Assembly: GCF_000487995.2 (NCBI RefSeq)
Contig: NZ_CP097562.1
Coordinates: forward strand, 1,423,001 to 1,487,000
Direction: 5' to 3'
Source of the DNA: Mucispirillum schaedleri ASF457
GTDB lineage: Bacteria; Chrysiogenota; Deferribacteres; Deferribacterales; Mucispirillaceae
Length of the DNA: 64,000 nt
Part shown: positions 8,751 to 17,710 of the stretch, in pieces
How the letters are laid out: the number at the start of each line of letters is the position of its first letter
How positions within the stretch are numbered: the stretch's first letter is position 1
Made by a program: the position numbers and the translations under genes
The notes under the pieces: generated by a model
Seen by the model: only the letters and a program-made list of their open reading frames with translations
Database searches by the model: none
Told to the model about the DNA's origin: nothing

Positions 8751-9338
8751 ATGGAAAAACATAAAATTATAAAAACAGTAGTTATTTCATTTATATCTTT
8801 ATTTGCTGCAGTTTTAGTTTTTGGAGCAATAGTATATTATAATGAGCAGAATAAGTATGAATTTAAAGGGCAAAGCTCTCAAGGGGAGATTTCTCTAAGG
8901 GATTTAAGGGGGCATAATGTTGTTATATATTTTGGCTATACATACTGCCCTGATGTATGCCCTGTTACTCTTGAAACTCTTTCAAAAGCTGTTGAAAGTT
9001 TAAAAGAATATAATATCACAGCAAAAGACTTACTTTTATTATATGTTACATTAGACCCTGCAAGAGATACACCAGAAGCATTAGATGAATATGCTTTGTG
9101 GTTTTATCCAAACGGTATGGGCATCCGCTTTGAAGAAGAAGACCTTAAAAAAATTGCAAAAAAATATAATATAAAATATGAAATATTTCCAATGGAAGGC
9201 TCAGCTGTTGATTATTCTGTTGCTCACAGCTCTGCACTTTTCTTTTTTAATAAAGATGGAAAACTCATAGATAGAATAACAAACTTAACAGTTGATAATA
9301 TTGCTGCTTCCATTAAAAAAGTAATGGATATTAAATGA
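8751..9338 (+). CDS. SCO1/SenC-family copper and thiol protein
   Basis: A 195-aa membrane-anchored thioredoxin-fold protein. A membrane helix covers about residues 8-30. The domain opens with YFGYTYCPDVCPVT, whose CxxxC pair binds copper in SCO proteins, and the third ligand histidine is in VAHSSALFFF near residue 160. SCO proteins insert copper into, or reduce the thiols of, the CuA centre of oxidases and related enzymes. It starts 15 bases after the previous stop behind GGAAAGGA and overlaps the next gene by 4 bases. Confidence 0.92.
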   Translation: MEKHKIIKTVVISFISLFAAVLVFGAIVYYNEQNKYEFKGQSSQGEISLRDLRGHNVVIYFGYTYCPDVCPVTLETLSKAVESLKEYNITAKDLLLLYVTLDPARDTPEALDEYALWFYPNGMGIRFEEEDLKKIAKKYNIKYEIFPMEGSAVDYSVAHSSALFFFNKDGKLIDRITNLTVDNIAASIKKVMDIK

Positions 9339-9895
9339 AAAAAGTTCTGATTATGTTATCACTTGTTATTTTTGCTGCATGCAGCAAGCAGGATAAGAAA
9401 AATATCGTTATGCCTGTTGATAAAGCAATGCAGCAGGATAATGCAAAAGAATATATTGATATATTTATAAGTGATGATAATATATATACAAAAAACAATA
9501 AAGGGGAAGACAGATTAAGTATTCTTCTTTTTGGAGCAGATGGGTGCAGTGCATGTGCTGCTATGAAAAAATCACTAACTGAAAAAGGCAGTCTCAGCAA
9601 TTTTGTAAAAGAAAACTATCTGCCTTATTATATAAACATCAGCAGAAAAGAAAGTTGGAATATTAATGGTAAAACTTTAAGTTTATCAGAATTAAAAGAA
9701 AAATTTATGATTAGGGGCACACCTGTAACTGCTATAATGTATGGGGATAAAATACTGCTTATATACCCGGGCTATATTACACAAAACAGAATGCTTGGAA
9801 TAATGGAGTTTTTTTTGGATAAAAGCCTTTACTCTCTGGATAAAAATATAATATCAGAAAAATTAAAAGAATATTATAAAGAGAAAAATATATAA
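9335..9895 (+). CDS. Thioredoxin-like lipoprotein
   Basis: A 186-aa lipoprotein. The lipobox VIFAAC near residue 16 marks a lipid-anchored cysteine. The thioredoxin fold has a CSACAAMKK active site (CxxC near residue 71) and a cis-proline segment RGTPVTAIMYG near residue 130. It probably reduces periplasmic disulphides, for example apo-cytochrome c or SCO thiols. Its place between SCO and the cytochrome c synthase CcsBA supports this. It starts within the SCO stop codon region (ATGA overlap). An oxidase role such as SoxW-like cannot be excluded. Confidence 0.85.
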   Translation: MKKVLIMLSLVIFAACSKQDKKNIVMPVDKAMQQDNAKEYIDIFISDDNIYTKNNKGEDRLSILLFGADGCSACAAMKKSLTEKGSLSNFVKENYLPYYINISRKESWNINGKTLSLSELKEKFMIRGTPVTAIMYGDKILLIYPGYITQNRMLGIMEFFLDKSLYSLDKNIISEKLKEYYKEKNI

Positions 9896-9951
9896 CATAA
9901 ATAAAAGTTTTTTATGTTAATAAAATATAGATAATTAGGAGTCAGTGTTTT

Positions 9952-12810
9952 ATGAAGTTTGTTAAAATGTTTTGCTCAATATACACAACTATCGTGTTAT
10001 TAGCAATTTATGCTATATTATGTGCAGCAGCAACATTTATTGAAGCTGATGCGTCATACGGCATACAGGCAGCTCAGGATATGATTTACCGCACAACATT
10101 ATTTAATATAGTGCATATTCTTTTGCTGCTTAATCTTATTGCAGTTTTTGTATACAGAAAAGTCTGGAAGTCAAAAAAGTATTACAGCATAATACTGCAT
10201 GTATCTTTTATAGTTATACTACTTGGTGCTGCATTAACAAGATTTTTTGGTTTTGAAGGTGTTGTGCATATTAGAGAGCATTCATCATCTAATGTAATCA
10301 TTACTGATGAAGAATATTTAAATATAAGAGTAGCCATTGAAGATAATATTTATTATACAAATATTCCTGTTCGTTATAATAGTGTAACTCAAACTAAGTT
10401 TCATGAAAAAATACCTTTAAATAATTCAGAGCTGGAAGTAAAATTTAATTCATACATTCAAGGAAATAAAAATACTCCGCCTGTTATTAATGTTACAGCA
10501 TCATATAATGGTGACAGTAAAACAATGGATTTACCGCAAAGCTATCTTGATGCAAATATTGGTGAAACATTTGAATTAGGTGGTATGTATTTTCAGCTTG
10601 TATGGGGTCCTGCAGAGATACCTGTTCCTTTTGAAATATATTTAGAAGATTTTATATTAACAAGATATCCGGGCTCAAAAAGTCCTTCTTCTTATAAGTC
10701 AAAAATATTAGTTACAGATTATGATGATGATTCCAGCTTTGGATATGAGATATTTATGAATAATGTGTTAGATTATAAAGGATATAGATTTTTTCAGTCA
10801 TCTTATGACCAAGATGAAATGGGAACAATTTTTAGTGTAAATAAAGACCCGGGTAAAATCCCAACATATATTGGCTATTTTTTATTAACAGTTGGTTTTA
10901 TACTTAGTTTCTTTGGAAAAGGAAGCAGAGTATGGAGACTAAGCCATTATCTTAAAAAACAGAAATTATATGTTTATTTTATAGCATTTTCATCATTTTT
11001 ATTACTATCTGCATCAAACCTTTATGCTGAAGATATTACTTTGCAAAATGATAACTGGATAGAAGTTGCTTATGCATCTAATATGGGTCAGAGTGATAAT
11101 GCAGCAGCTGATGAGCATGCAGCTCATGTGCCATCACAGGAAGATATTGATGGATTAATTAAAAATATTTCTGAAAAAATGCAGGCTCATTCAGAAAAAG
11201 CAGGCAGACTGCTTGTTCAGGATATGCAGGGTAGAATAAAACCCCTTGATACTCTTGCTATGGATATGGTTCACAAATTAATTAGAAAAGATAATTTTAA
11301 AGGAATGAACCATGTTGAAATATTTTTAGGTATGATGATGTATTATGACTATTTTCAGCATATTAAAATGTTTCCAACAAGCTCTGAAGAGTTAAGAGAA
11401 AAACTTGGAACTCCAAAAAATGAAAAATATGTTTCATTTGCAGATGCATATGGCGAAAATGGTGAATATAAACTTAAAGAATATATTGATGCAGCATACC
11501 AGTCAAACCCAGCACACAGGACAAAATTTCAAAAAGATTTAATCAAGTTTGATGAGAAAATGGGTATAGCATATTATATGTATACAGCACAGATGTTTTT
11601 AGTATTTCCTGATATTACAGGCAATACAACCGGCTTTTTATCCCCGGGTGTTGCAATGGCATCACTTGATAAGGATACTACGCTAAAAATACAGGATTTA
11701 TTGAAACAGTATTTTGAAGGTGTAGATAAAGGCTTAAAAGAAAACAACTGGCAGGATGCAGATAAATATTTGGGTTTAATCAGTGAGTTCCAAAGAACAA
11801 ATGGTGCTCATCTTATCCCAGCAGAAAGCCGTATAAGTGCAGAAATCATGATGAATAAATATAATCCATTTAAAAACTTAACTTATATTTATGTTTTACT
11901 TGGTATTATAATGTTTGTTTTTGTTATTACTGCTATTATAAAAAATAAAGCTGTAAACAGCACTAAGGGCATAATATTTACAGGAATAACAATACTTGCA
12001 GTTGTTCTGCATACTGCTGCATTAATATGCAGGTGGTATGTTGCAGGACATGCACCATGGAGTAACGCTTATGAATCTATGATATATATAGCATGGGCGG
12101 GTGCTCTTGCTGGTCTTTTATTCTTCCAAAGGTCGCTTTTAGCTATTGCAGCCACTAACTTTGTAGCAGGCACTACATTATTTGTTGCAAATTTAGGTTT
12201 TATGGACCCACAGATTGGCACATTAGTTCCAGTGTTAAAATCATACTGGCTTAATATCCATGTGTCAGTTATTACAGCAAGTTACAGCTTTTTTGGACTA
12301 TGTTTTGTGCTTGGTATTATCAGTATGATACTTTTTGTTTTAAGAAGTCCAAAAAGAGCACATATTGACCAAAGTATAGTAAATGTGCACTGCATTAATG
12401 AAATTAGTATGATTTTAGGCTTAGGTCTGCTTACAATCGGCACATTTTTAGGTGGTGTATGGGCAAACGAAAGCTGGGGCAGATACTGGGGATGGGACCC
12501 AAAAGAAACATGGTCGCTGATTACTATTGTAGCATACACAATAATACTCCATGCAAGATTTATTAAAAAACTAAATAACCCTTATATATTCAGTGTATTA
12601 AGTACACTTGGCTTTTATACTGTGATGATGACATATTTTGGTGTAAACTATTATTTAAGTGGCATGCACTCTTATGCATCAGGTGAGCCAGTGCCAATAC
12701 CAACATTCTTATATGTAATGGCTGCACTGCATATTGCATTAATTGCAGCATCTTTTATGAAAAGAAAACTTGCTATGCCATCTTTTTCACAAAATAAAGA
12801 CAATGCATAA
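9952..12810 (+). CDS. ccsBA: CcsBA cytochrome c synthase (System II, ResB-CcsA fusion)
   Basis: A 952-aa fused cytochrome c haem lyase. The ResB/CcsB half lies at about 1-330 with three early membrane helices, a periplasmic domain and a fourth helix. A periplasmic linker follows, then the CcsA half from about residue 640 with six to eight helices. Haem-handling signatures are visible: AGHAPWSNAYES (external histidine), the WWD-type motif GRYWGWDPKETWS and the late SGMHSY histidine. The enzyme exports haem and ligates it to CxxCH motifs in the periplasm. Fused forms (NrfI type) occur in Epsilonproteobacteria with multihaem nitrite enzymes, matching the neighbouring cytochromes. A separate System I cluster lies at 59-62 kb. 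Confidence 0.95.
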   Translation: MKFVKMFCSIYTTIVLLAIYAILCAAATFIEADASYGIQAAQDMIYRTTLFNIVHILLLLNLIAVFVYRKVWKSKKYYSIILHVSFIVILLGAALTRFFGFEGVVHIREHSSSNVIITDEEYLNIRVAIEDNIYYTNIPVRYNSVTQTKFHEKIPLNNSELEVKFNSYIQGNKNTPPVINVTASYNGDSKTMDLPQSYLDANIGETFELGGMYFQLVWGPAEIPVPFEIYLEDFILTRYPGSKSPSSYKSKILVTDYDDDSSFGYEIFMNNVLDYKGYRFFQSSYDQDEMGTIFSVNKDPGKIPTYIGYFLLTVGFILSFFGKGSRVWRLSHYLKKQKLYVYFIAFSSFLLLSASNLYAEDITLQNDNWIEVAYASNMGQSDNAAADEHAAHVPSQEDIDGLIKNISEKMQAHSEKAGRLLVQDMQGRIKPLDTLAMDMVHKLIRKDNFKGMNHVEIFLGMMMYYDYFQHIKMFPTSSEELREKLGTPKNEKYVSFADAYGENGEYKLKEYIDAAYQSNPAHRTKFQKDLIKFDEKMGIAYYMYTAQMFLVFPDITGNTTGFLSPGVAMASLDKDTTLKIQDLLKQYFEGVDKGLKENNWQDADKYLGLISEFQRTNGAHLIPAESRISAEIMMNKYNPFKNLTYIYVLLGIIMFVFVITAIIKNKAVNSTKGIIFTGITILAVVLHTAALICRWYVAGHAPWSNAYESMIYIAWAGALAGLLFFQRSLLAIAATNFVAGTTLFVANLGFMDPQIGTLVPVLKSYWLNIHVSVITASYSFFGLCFVLGIISMILFVLRSPKRAHIDQSIVNVHCINEISMILGLGLLTIGTFLGGVWANESWGRYWGWDPKETWSLITIVAYTIILHARFIKKLNNPYIFSVLSTLGFYTVMMTYFGVNYYLSGMHSYASGEPVPIPTFLYVMAALHIALIAASFMKRKLAMPSFSQNKDNA

Positions 12811-12833
12811 TAAGTAAATAATATTTGATCTAT

Positions 12834-12865
12834 AACCCTGCTTTATTGATTAAGGCAGGGTTTTT
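12834..12865 (+). terminator. Rho-independent terminator after ccsBA
   Basis: AACCCTGCTTTA at 12834-12845 pairs with TAAGGCAGGGTT around a 5-base loop, followed by a T-run ending at 12865. Confidence 0.9.
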
Positions 12866-12902
12866 ATAATCTGTAGTTATTAAAATATTTTAATCATGGG
12901 AA

Positions 12903-13406
12903 TGAACTTACACTCAAAAATTTTTTATTGCATTCATTTTGAGCCTGAATTTACAGGCGAAAAATCTAAATTTTATAATATTATGATATTGTATAATATA
13001 TCCAAATTATTCTATTTTTTAGATACTTCGCCTTTGGCTCAGTAAGACAATGCAAGGGACAGGAAGTCCCGTCTGAAAGTAAGCGACGGGAGCATTTACT
13101 GCGACCAAGCGTGATTTAAAAAATACAAGGGGAGTGTCTTTTACGACGCAAGGACTTTCCGAGCGAGTAGCGATGGAATTAAAAGTCCGTAGCTGGACAG
13201 TATTTTTTAATAAAGTATAAATTTAGCTACTTCGCTTAAAAATCAAGCTCAGTAAGATATAAGTTGAAGTGTATGGCACTTTACTTAACTTAACTATCAT
13301 AGCTACTTCGCCTTTCAGGCTCAGTAAGACATAGAGCTTTCACATTTCAGTAAGACATGGGAGCAGGCTCAGTATTACTGCTATAAAATTTTTGAGTGTA
13401 AGTATT
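12903..13406. mobile_element. Non-coding MITE-like element with IS3-type ends
   Basis: A 500-bp segment filling most of the 12811-13545 gap. It is bounded by a perfect 19-bp inverted repeat: 12906-12924 against 13385-13403. The left end begins TGAACTTACACTC, close to the TGAACTTACCC ends of the IS3-family element at 3145-4596. Inside are three copies of a motif (AGATACTTCGC, then GGCTCAGTAAGAC) at 13021, 13224 and 13301. There are two GC-rich hairpins near 13057-13092 and an A/T stem made by AAAAAATAC (from 13122) with GTATTTTTT (to 13207). No coding frame is credible. It may have been mobilised in trans by the IS3-family transposase. Confidence 0.7.
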
Positions 13407-13545
13407 CAATCACTCTATTTATGCTGTATATTCTGAGCAAAGCAAAGAATATTAGTGAATTTCTGTAATTAAATTTAAAACCTTTTTAGAATACTATTAG
13501 ATACAAATATCAAAAGTTTATCCTGAAAAATCAGTAAAAGATATG

Positions 13546-14067
13546 TTACTGATTTACTTGATAATCGCCCTGATTAATTCTTTTTTTAACATGTTTTTTA
13601 ATAGTTTCTCTTTTAGTATTAGGCAGTCTGTCAATAAAAAGTGTGCCGTCAAGATGGTCTGATTCATGCTGCAAAATTCTTGAAAGCCTGTCAGTTGCTT
13701 CTATAATTTTTTCATTGCCAAATCTGTCCTGATATTTAACTTTAACATTCATATACCGCTTAACATATGCATACTCGCCAGGTATAGAAAGACAGCCTTC
13801 TTCTTCTAAAATTTCGCCTTCTTTTTCTAAAAATACAGGGTTAATAATTTCCATAGGGTTTTTATTTTCAGCACCGCTCATATCATCAAGCACAAAAAAA
13901 CGCTTAGATACACCAACCTGCGGAGCAGCAAGTCCAATACCTTTTGCTTGATACATTGTTTCAAACATATTATCAAGAAGCAGATGAAGTTCTTCATTAA
14001 ACTCTGTAACTTCTTCCGCTTTTTTTCTTAATATTTCACTTGGAAATGTTTTTATTTCTAAAATCAT
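13546..14067 (-). CDS. def: Peptide deformylase
   Basis: Removes the formyl group from nascent N-terminal methionine. The 173-aa protein has all three family motifs: GIGLAAPQVG near residue 45, EEGCLSIPG near 90 and QHESDHLDG near 135. The cysteine and two histidines bind the catalytic metal. The ATG at 14067 is preceded by AAAGGA with 6-base spacing; an in-frame GTG at 14082 overlaps that site and was not used. It follows the DciA-like gene and probably belongs to the obg operon. Confidence 0.95.
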   Translation of the reverse strand: MILEIKTFPSEILRKKAEEVTEFNEELHLLLDNMFETMYQAKGIGLAAPQVGVSKRFFVLDDMSGAENKNPMEIINPVFLEKEGEILEEEGCLSIPGEYAYVKRYMNVKVKYQDRFGNEKIIEATDRLSRILQHESDHLDGTLFIDRLPNTKRETIKKHVKKRINQGDYQVNQ

Positions 14068-14078
14068 AACAAATCCTT

Positions 14079-14525
14079 TCACTTAATTATCCAGCTTTCA
14101 AAACTATTGTGCTGGAAATAATTTATTAAATATTCTTTAAAATTTTCTGCTATTTTTTTATTATTTATTTTTTTTACAGAATTTTCAATATAATTTTTAC
14201 ATTTATCTGAAAGATTATATGCAGTCTGGCTTTGTTTTTTTACTTTCTCATATTTTGGGCTGTATTTAAAAACTACTTTTAATACATCTAAACCTTTTTC
14301 ATTAAGTATTAATTTAAAATCTTCTGTCATATAAGAAAGGTCAGTATACCATATATTATCATGCACTTTAATAGTTAATGTTTTTGTATAAGGGTCAAAG
14401 TGATATGGAGTAGTAACTGGTTTTAAGTTATCCATTACTACTGAATACCATATTTTATAAATATGGCTCATCTGCAATACTGCACTGTTAGAGCTGCTTT
14501 TCAATATCTGATTCAGCTTCTTCAT
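14079..14525 (-). CDS. DciA-like (DUF721) protein
   Basis: A 148-aa protein resembling the DUF721/DciA family. Residues about 20-85 show the expected pattern of a tryptophan (IYKIWYSVV), then a strand pair ending in LTIKVHDNIWYTDLSYM. DciA proteins help load the replicative helicase in bacteria without DnaC. The C-terminal half is basic and lysine-rich, probably flexible and nucleic-acid binding. Its start lies 38 bases inside the 3' end of obg, implying coupled translation. Sequence similarity is modest, so the functional transfer is tentative. Confidence 0.6.
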   Translation of the reverse strand: MKKLNQILKSSSNSAVLQMSHIYKIWYSVVMDNLKPVTTPYHFDPYTKTLTIKVHDNIWYTDLSYMTEDFKLILNEKGLDVLKVVFKYSPKYEKVKKQSQTAYNLSDKCKNYIENSVKKINNKKIAENFKEYLINYFQHNSFESWIIK

Positions 14526-15525
14526 TTTCTACCTTATGTTTTTTTACTATATCAGAAACATAATCTATTAATTCTTTTGTGCCGCTGCGTGTAAGTGATG
14601 ATATTCTAAAAAGAGTTATATCGTTATTTTTTGTATATTGTTCAAATTCAAAAAAAACATCATCATTGCATGCATCCATTTTTGCAGCTACAACTATTTC
14701 TTTTTTATCTTTTAAAGAACAGGCATAGAGAGCAAGTTCATTTCTAATAGTTTTATACCTTTCTACCATGGATTCTTCATGTGATGCATCTATAAAATGC
14801 AGTAAAAGAGATGTTCTTTCAATGTGTCTTAAAAACTGCTGCCCAAGCCCTGCTCCTGCATGAGCATTTTCAATCAATCCCGGCATATCTGCTATGACAA
14901 AACTTCCACCATGACCGTCTTTAATAACCCCAAGGTTTGGAGTAAGTGTAGTAAATGGATAATCTGCTATTTTTGGCTTTGCAGCAGAAACAACGGATAT
15001 AAATGTTGATTTACCTGCATTAGGAAACCCTATAATACCAACATCTGCTAAAAGTTTAAGCTCAAGCTCAACTTCTATTTCCTGCCCGGGTCTGCCGTCT
15101 TCTGCATATCGTGGTGCTCTCTGCTCTGGTGTAGCAAAGTTCATATTGCCTCTGCCTCCCCTGCCCCCAAGAGCTGCTAAAACTTTTTCCCCGTCATTAG
15201 TAATATCTGCTATAATATCACCAGTTTCTGCATTTCTGATAATAGTGCCAGCAGGAACAGGAAGTATTAAATCTTCTCCTGCTTTTCCATGCATATCACT
15301 TCCTTTGCCTTTTTCTCCGTCTGGTGCTTTGTAGATTGACTTATAGCGAAAATCCATTAAAGTATGTTTTGATTTATCACCAATGAAATAAATACTAGCA
15401 CCATTGCCACCATTACCGCCGTTTGGTCCGCCCTTTGGCACATATTTTTCTCTGCGAAAACTTATACAGCCATTGCCACCATTGCCTGCTTTTAGTTTAA
15501 TAGATGCTGTATCAATAAATTTCAT
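14488..15525 (-). CDS. obgE: Obg-family GTPase
   Basis: A 345-aa ribosome-assembly and stress GTPase. The glycine-rich Obg domain occupies about residues 1-158 (GNGGNGCISFRREK). The G domain follows with G1 GFPNAGKST near 165, switch TTLTPNLG, G3 DMPG near 212 and an AAKMD-type G4. It binds the 50S subunit in the cytosol. Genomic order rplU-rpmA-obg is the classic arrangement. A terminator-like hairpin lies just upstream (15552-15580), so obg may need its own promoter or read-through. Confidence 0.96.
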   Translation of the reverse strand: MKFIDTASIKLKAGNGGNGCISFRREKYVPKGGPNGGNGGNGASIYFIGDKSKHTLMDFRYKSIYKAPDGEKGKGSDMHGKAGEDLILPVPAGTIIRNAETGDIIADITNDGEKVLAALGGRGGRGNMNFATPEQRAPRYAEDGRPGQEIEVELELKLLADVGIIGFPNAGKSTFISVVSAAKPKIADYPFTTLTPNLGVIKDGHGGSFVIADMPGLIENAHAGAGLGQQFLRHIERTSLLLHFIDASHEESMVERYKTIRNELALYACSLKDKKEIVVAAKMDACNDDVFFEFEQYTKNNDITLFRISSLTRSGTKELIDYVSDIVKKHKVENEEAESDIEKQL

Positions 15526-15551
15526 ATTGTTTTAACCTGTAAAATGAATAT

Positions 15552-15580
15552 AATAAAAAAAGCCGGTATAAACCGGCTCA
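15552..15580 (-). terminator. Terminator or attenuator between rpmA and obg
   Basis: On the minus strand AGCCGGTTTATACCGGCT forms a GC-rich stem followed by a run of T. It sits 27 bases downstream of the rpmA stop and 27 bases ahead of the obg start. Confidence 0.8.
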
Positions 15581-15606
15581 AAAACCATATAATCAATATG
15601 GTATAA

Positions 15607-15870
15607 TTAACATGCTTTTTCAGTTTCAATCATTACAAATTGACCAAGTCTGCCTTTATTAACAAACTTAACATAGCCAGGAATAAGAGCGAATAATGTA
15701 TCATCTTTACCAATACCAACACCTTCGCCCGGTTTATATTTAGTGCCTCTTTGACGAATGATAATGTTACCTGCTTTTACTAATTCGCCGCCAAATTTTT
15801 TTACACCTAATCTTTTGGAATGGCTGTCTCTGCCGTTACGAGAACTACCGCCTGCTTTCTTATGAGCCAT
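15607..15870 (-). CDS. rpmA: 50S ribosomal protein L27
   Basis: An 87-aa ribosomal protein. The N-terminus [15 protein letters not shown] and the following RLGVKKFGG are the invariant L27 start, which reaches the peptidyl-transferase centre. No N-terminal cleavage extension of the Firmicutes type is present. It lies 9 bases after rplU, behind a GGAGATAAC ribosome site, and is followed by a strong hairpin. Confidence 0.97.
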   Translation of the reverse strand: MAHKKAGGSSRNGRDSHSKRLGVKKFGGELVKAGNIIIRQRGTKYKPGEGVGIGKDDTLFALIPGYVKFVNKGRLGQFVMIETEKAC

Positions 15871-15879
15871 TGTTATCTC

Positions 15880-16188
15880 CTACCCATTAATTTTAACAAC
15901 TTTTACTTTAGTAAACATTTGTCTATGACCTTGGCGTTTACGATAATCTTTTCTTCTTTTCTTTTTGAATATGTAAACCCTGTCAGCTTTTCCGTGTTCA
16001 AGCACTTCAACATCAATAGAAGCACCTTTAACAAAAGGTGAACCTGCAGTTTGCTTATCACCTGAAATAAAAAGAACTTCTTCAAATTTATGAGTGGCAC
16101 CTACTTCAACTTCTAACTTTTCAACATTGAAAATATCGCCTTCTTTTACGGTGTATTGTTTTCCACCAGTTTTAATTACTGCGAACAT
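15880..16188 (-). CDS. rplU: 50S ribosomal protein L21
   Basis: A 102-aa ribosomal protein beginning MFAVIKTGGKQY, with the conserved C-terminal KKRRKDYRKRQGHRQ segment that binds 23S rRNA. The ATG at 16188 follows GGAGGTTCTGC; the frame is open for 20 further codons upstream but without support. It leads the rplU-rpmA pair. No obvious L21 leader structure was seen in the 68 bases upstream. Confidence 0.97.
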   Translation of the reverse strand: MFAVIKTGGKQYTVKEGDIFNVEKLEVEVGATHKFEEVLFISGDKQTAGSPFVKGASIDVEVLEHGKADRVYIFKKKRRKDYRKRQGHRQMFTKVKVVKING

Positions 16189-16256
16189 GCAGAACCTCCA
16201 CCTATTATTAAGGAAAATTAATCTAATATAAAAAAATATTACTGTCAAGCAAAATT

Positions 16257-17429
16257 TTAATTTTCTTGTAATTTTTCTATTCCAGAGCCTTTTAGTGTTA
16301 CTTCTCGTCTCTCTCCGGAATTACTCATTATTATAATTTTTTTAGTAAAATCAGCATTTCTATCAGGGGCGAAAGTAAACCCTAAATAGCATGACTGACC
16401 TTTTTTTAATATAAAATTTGTTTCGTTATTATTAGCAATACATGATGGAAGATTTTTATTATTTACTACTACTATTCTAAAATTTGTGTCTTTACTTTCT
16501 GATAAAATAGAATAATGCTGGTCGGCATCACTTGTATTTGGTATAAGTATCTTCTGCACATTTCCACCAAAATATACTGTGCCAAAATCAAGCATATCAG
16601 CAGCAGAGCCGTAAAGAGTATATTCTTTTGCACCTGAAAGTATTCTTTTATTAAAGACTAATTTAGCAGAAAAATCACCTGCTGAGCTTGGCAGAAAGCT
16701 TATAACTATACCGCATGGGCTTTCAGTTGGCTCTTTTATTTCATTTTCTAATATTTTGCATGTGCTTAGTGCTTTATCTATTTTAAATGCGGTATCTCCA
16801 TTTATTTCATAAGTAAGCGGAGATGTATCTTTCCTGCTTGTTTTAAATATTTTAATATAGGCATATTTATCACTTTTTGTGCCAGCCGTTTCATTCTGCC
16901 ATTTTATAGAATATTCTGCTCTTTTATTATCAATATTTTCGCCGCTGTTATCTGTATAATATAATACAGTAGAATCAGGCATTAATATACCAGTGCCTTT
17001 AATATTGTATTCAACTGTATCTTTTTGGCTTTTAATATACATAATTTCAGAATATTCTTTAACTTCTGTAGGTGAAAATGTAAGAAGCAGACGGCATTTC
17101 TGACCTGCTGGGATAGAAAAAACTGTTTCTCCATAATGCTGAATACAGGAATCTTCTGTAATTGTAGAAAAAGTTTCTTTCGTATCATTATCATATATAT
17201 CTTCTGTTAATGGTGCAGCTTTAATGTCGCTTGTATGCATAGAAAGATGGGAAGAAAATGAAACAGCATATTCCATAGTAATGGAAGCTTTATTTTCTAT
17301 TGTAATAATCTGGCTTATGGAATTTGCTCTATCTTTATTAAAGAAAGAGTTGCCAAAATTAATAGTATCTGCAAAAGCACTGCCTGATATAATTATAAAT
17401 ATAAAAGCAAATACTGCTTTGTATCTCAT
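16257..17429 (-). CDS. Secreted protein with choice-of-anchor-D-like repeats
   Basis: A 390-aa exported protein of unknown function. A signal peptide covers about residues 1-20 (ending GSAFA). Three immunoglobulin-like repeats are visible, each ending in a strand pattern of the ASH/choice-of-anchor-D type: CRLLLTFSPTEVKEY then IKGTGI, CGIVISFLPSSAGDF then LYGSA, and CYLGFTFAPDRNADF then LKGSGIE. Each has a cysteine just before the first strand. Such domains occur in surface or periplasmic adhesion and scaffold proteins. A good ribosome site (AGGAG) precedes the start. It lies upstream of rplU on the same strand but seems functionally unrelated. Confidence 0.75.
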   Translation of the reverse strand: MRYKAVFAFIFIIISGSAFADTINFGNSFFNKDRANSISQIITIENKASITMEYAVSFSSHLSMHTSDIKAAPLTEDIYDNDTKETFSTITEDSCIQHYGETVFSIPAGQKCRLLLTFSPTEVKEYSEIMYIKSQKDTVEYNIKGTGILMPDSTVLYYTDNSGENIDNKRAEYSIKWQNETAGTKSDKYAYIKIFKTSRKDTSPLTYEINGDTAFKIDKALSTCKILENEIKEPTESPCGIVISFLPSSAGDFSAKLVFNKRILSGAKEYTLYGSAADMLDFGTVYFGGNVQKILIPNTSDADQHYSILSESKDTNFRIVVVNNKNLPSCIANNNETNFILKKGQSCYLGFTFAPDRNADFTKKIIIMSNSGERREVTLKGSGIEKLQEN

Positions 17430-17710
17430 ATATTCTCCTAATTAGCATATAAATACATTATATACTTTATTTTTGCAATATAAAAATATACAGTTTCAGC
17501 TGTATTTGTATAATATTTTTTCATAACCATTTGATGTATAAAAATAAAAAGATATTTTTCAAAATAAATTTTTGATAATATGTATTAGTAATAAAATAAT
17601 CTTTCAATAAGTTTGTAATATTTGTTACTAATAATAAGTATATATTGAATAAAATATATATCTGTCTTACAGCCGCAAATCTCATAAAGCAATATTTTGT
17701 TATTTCATTA

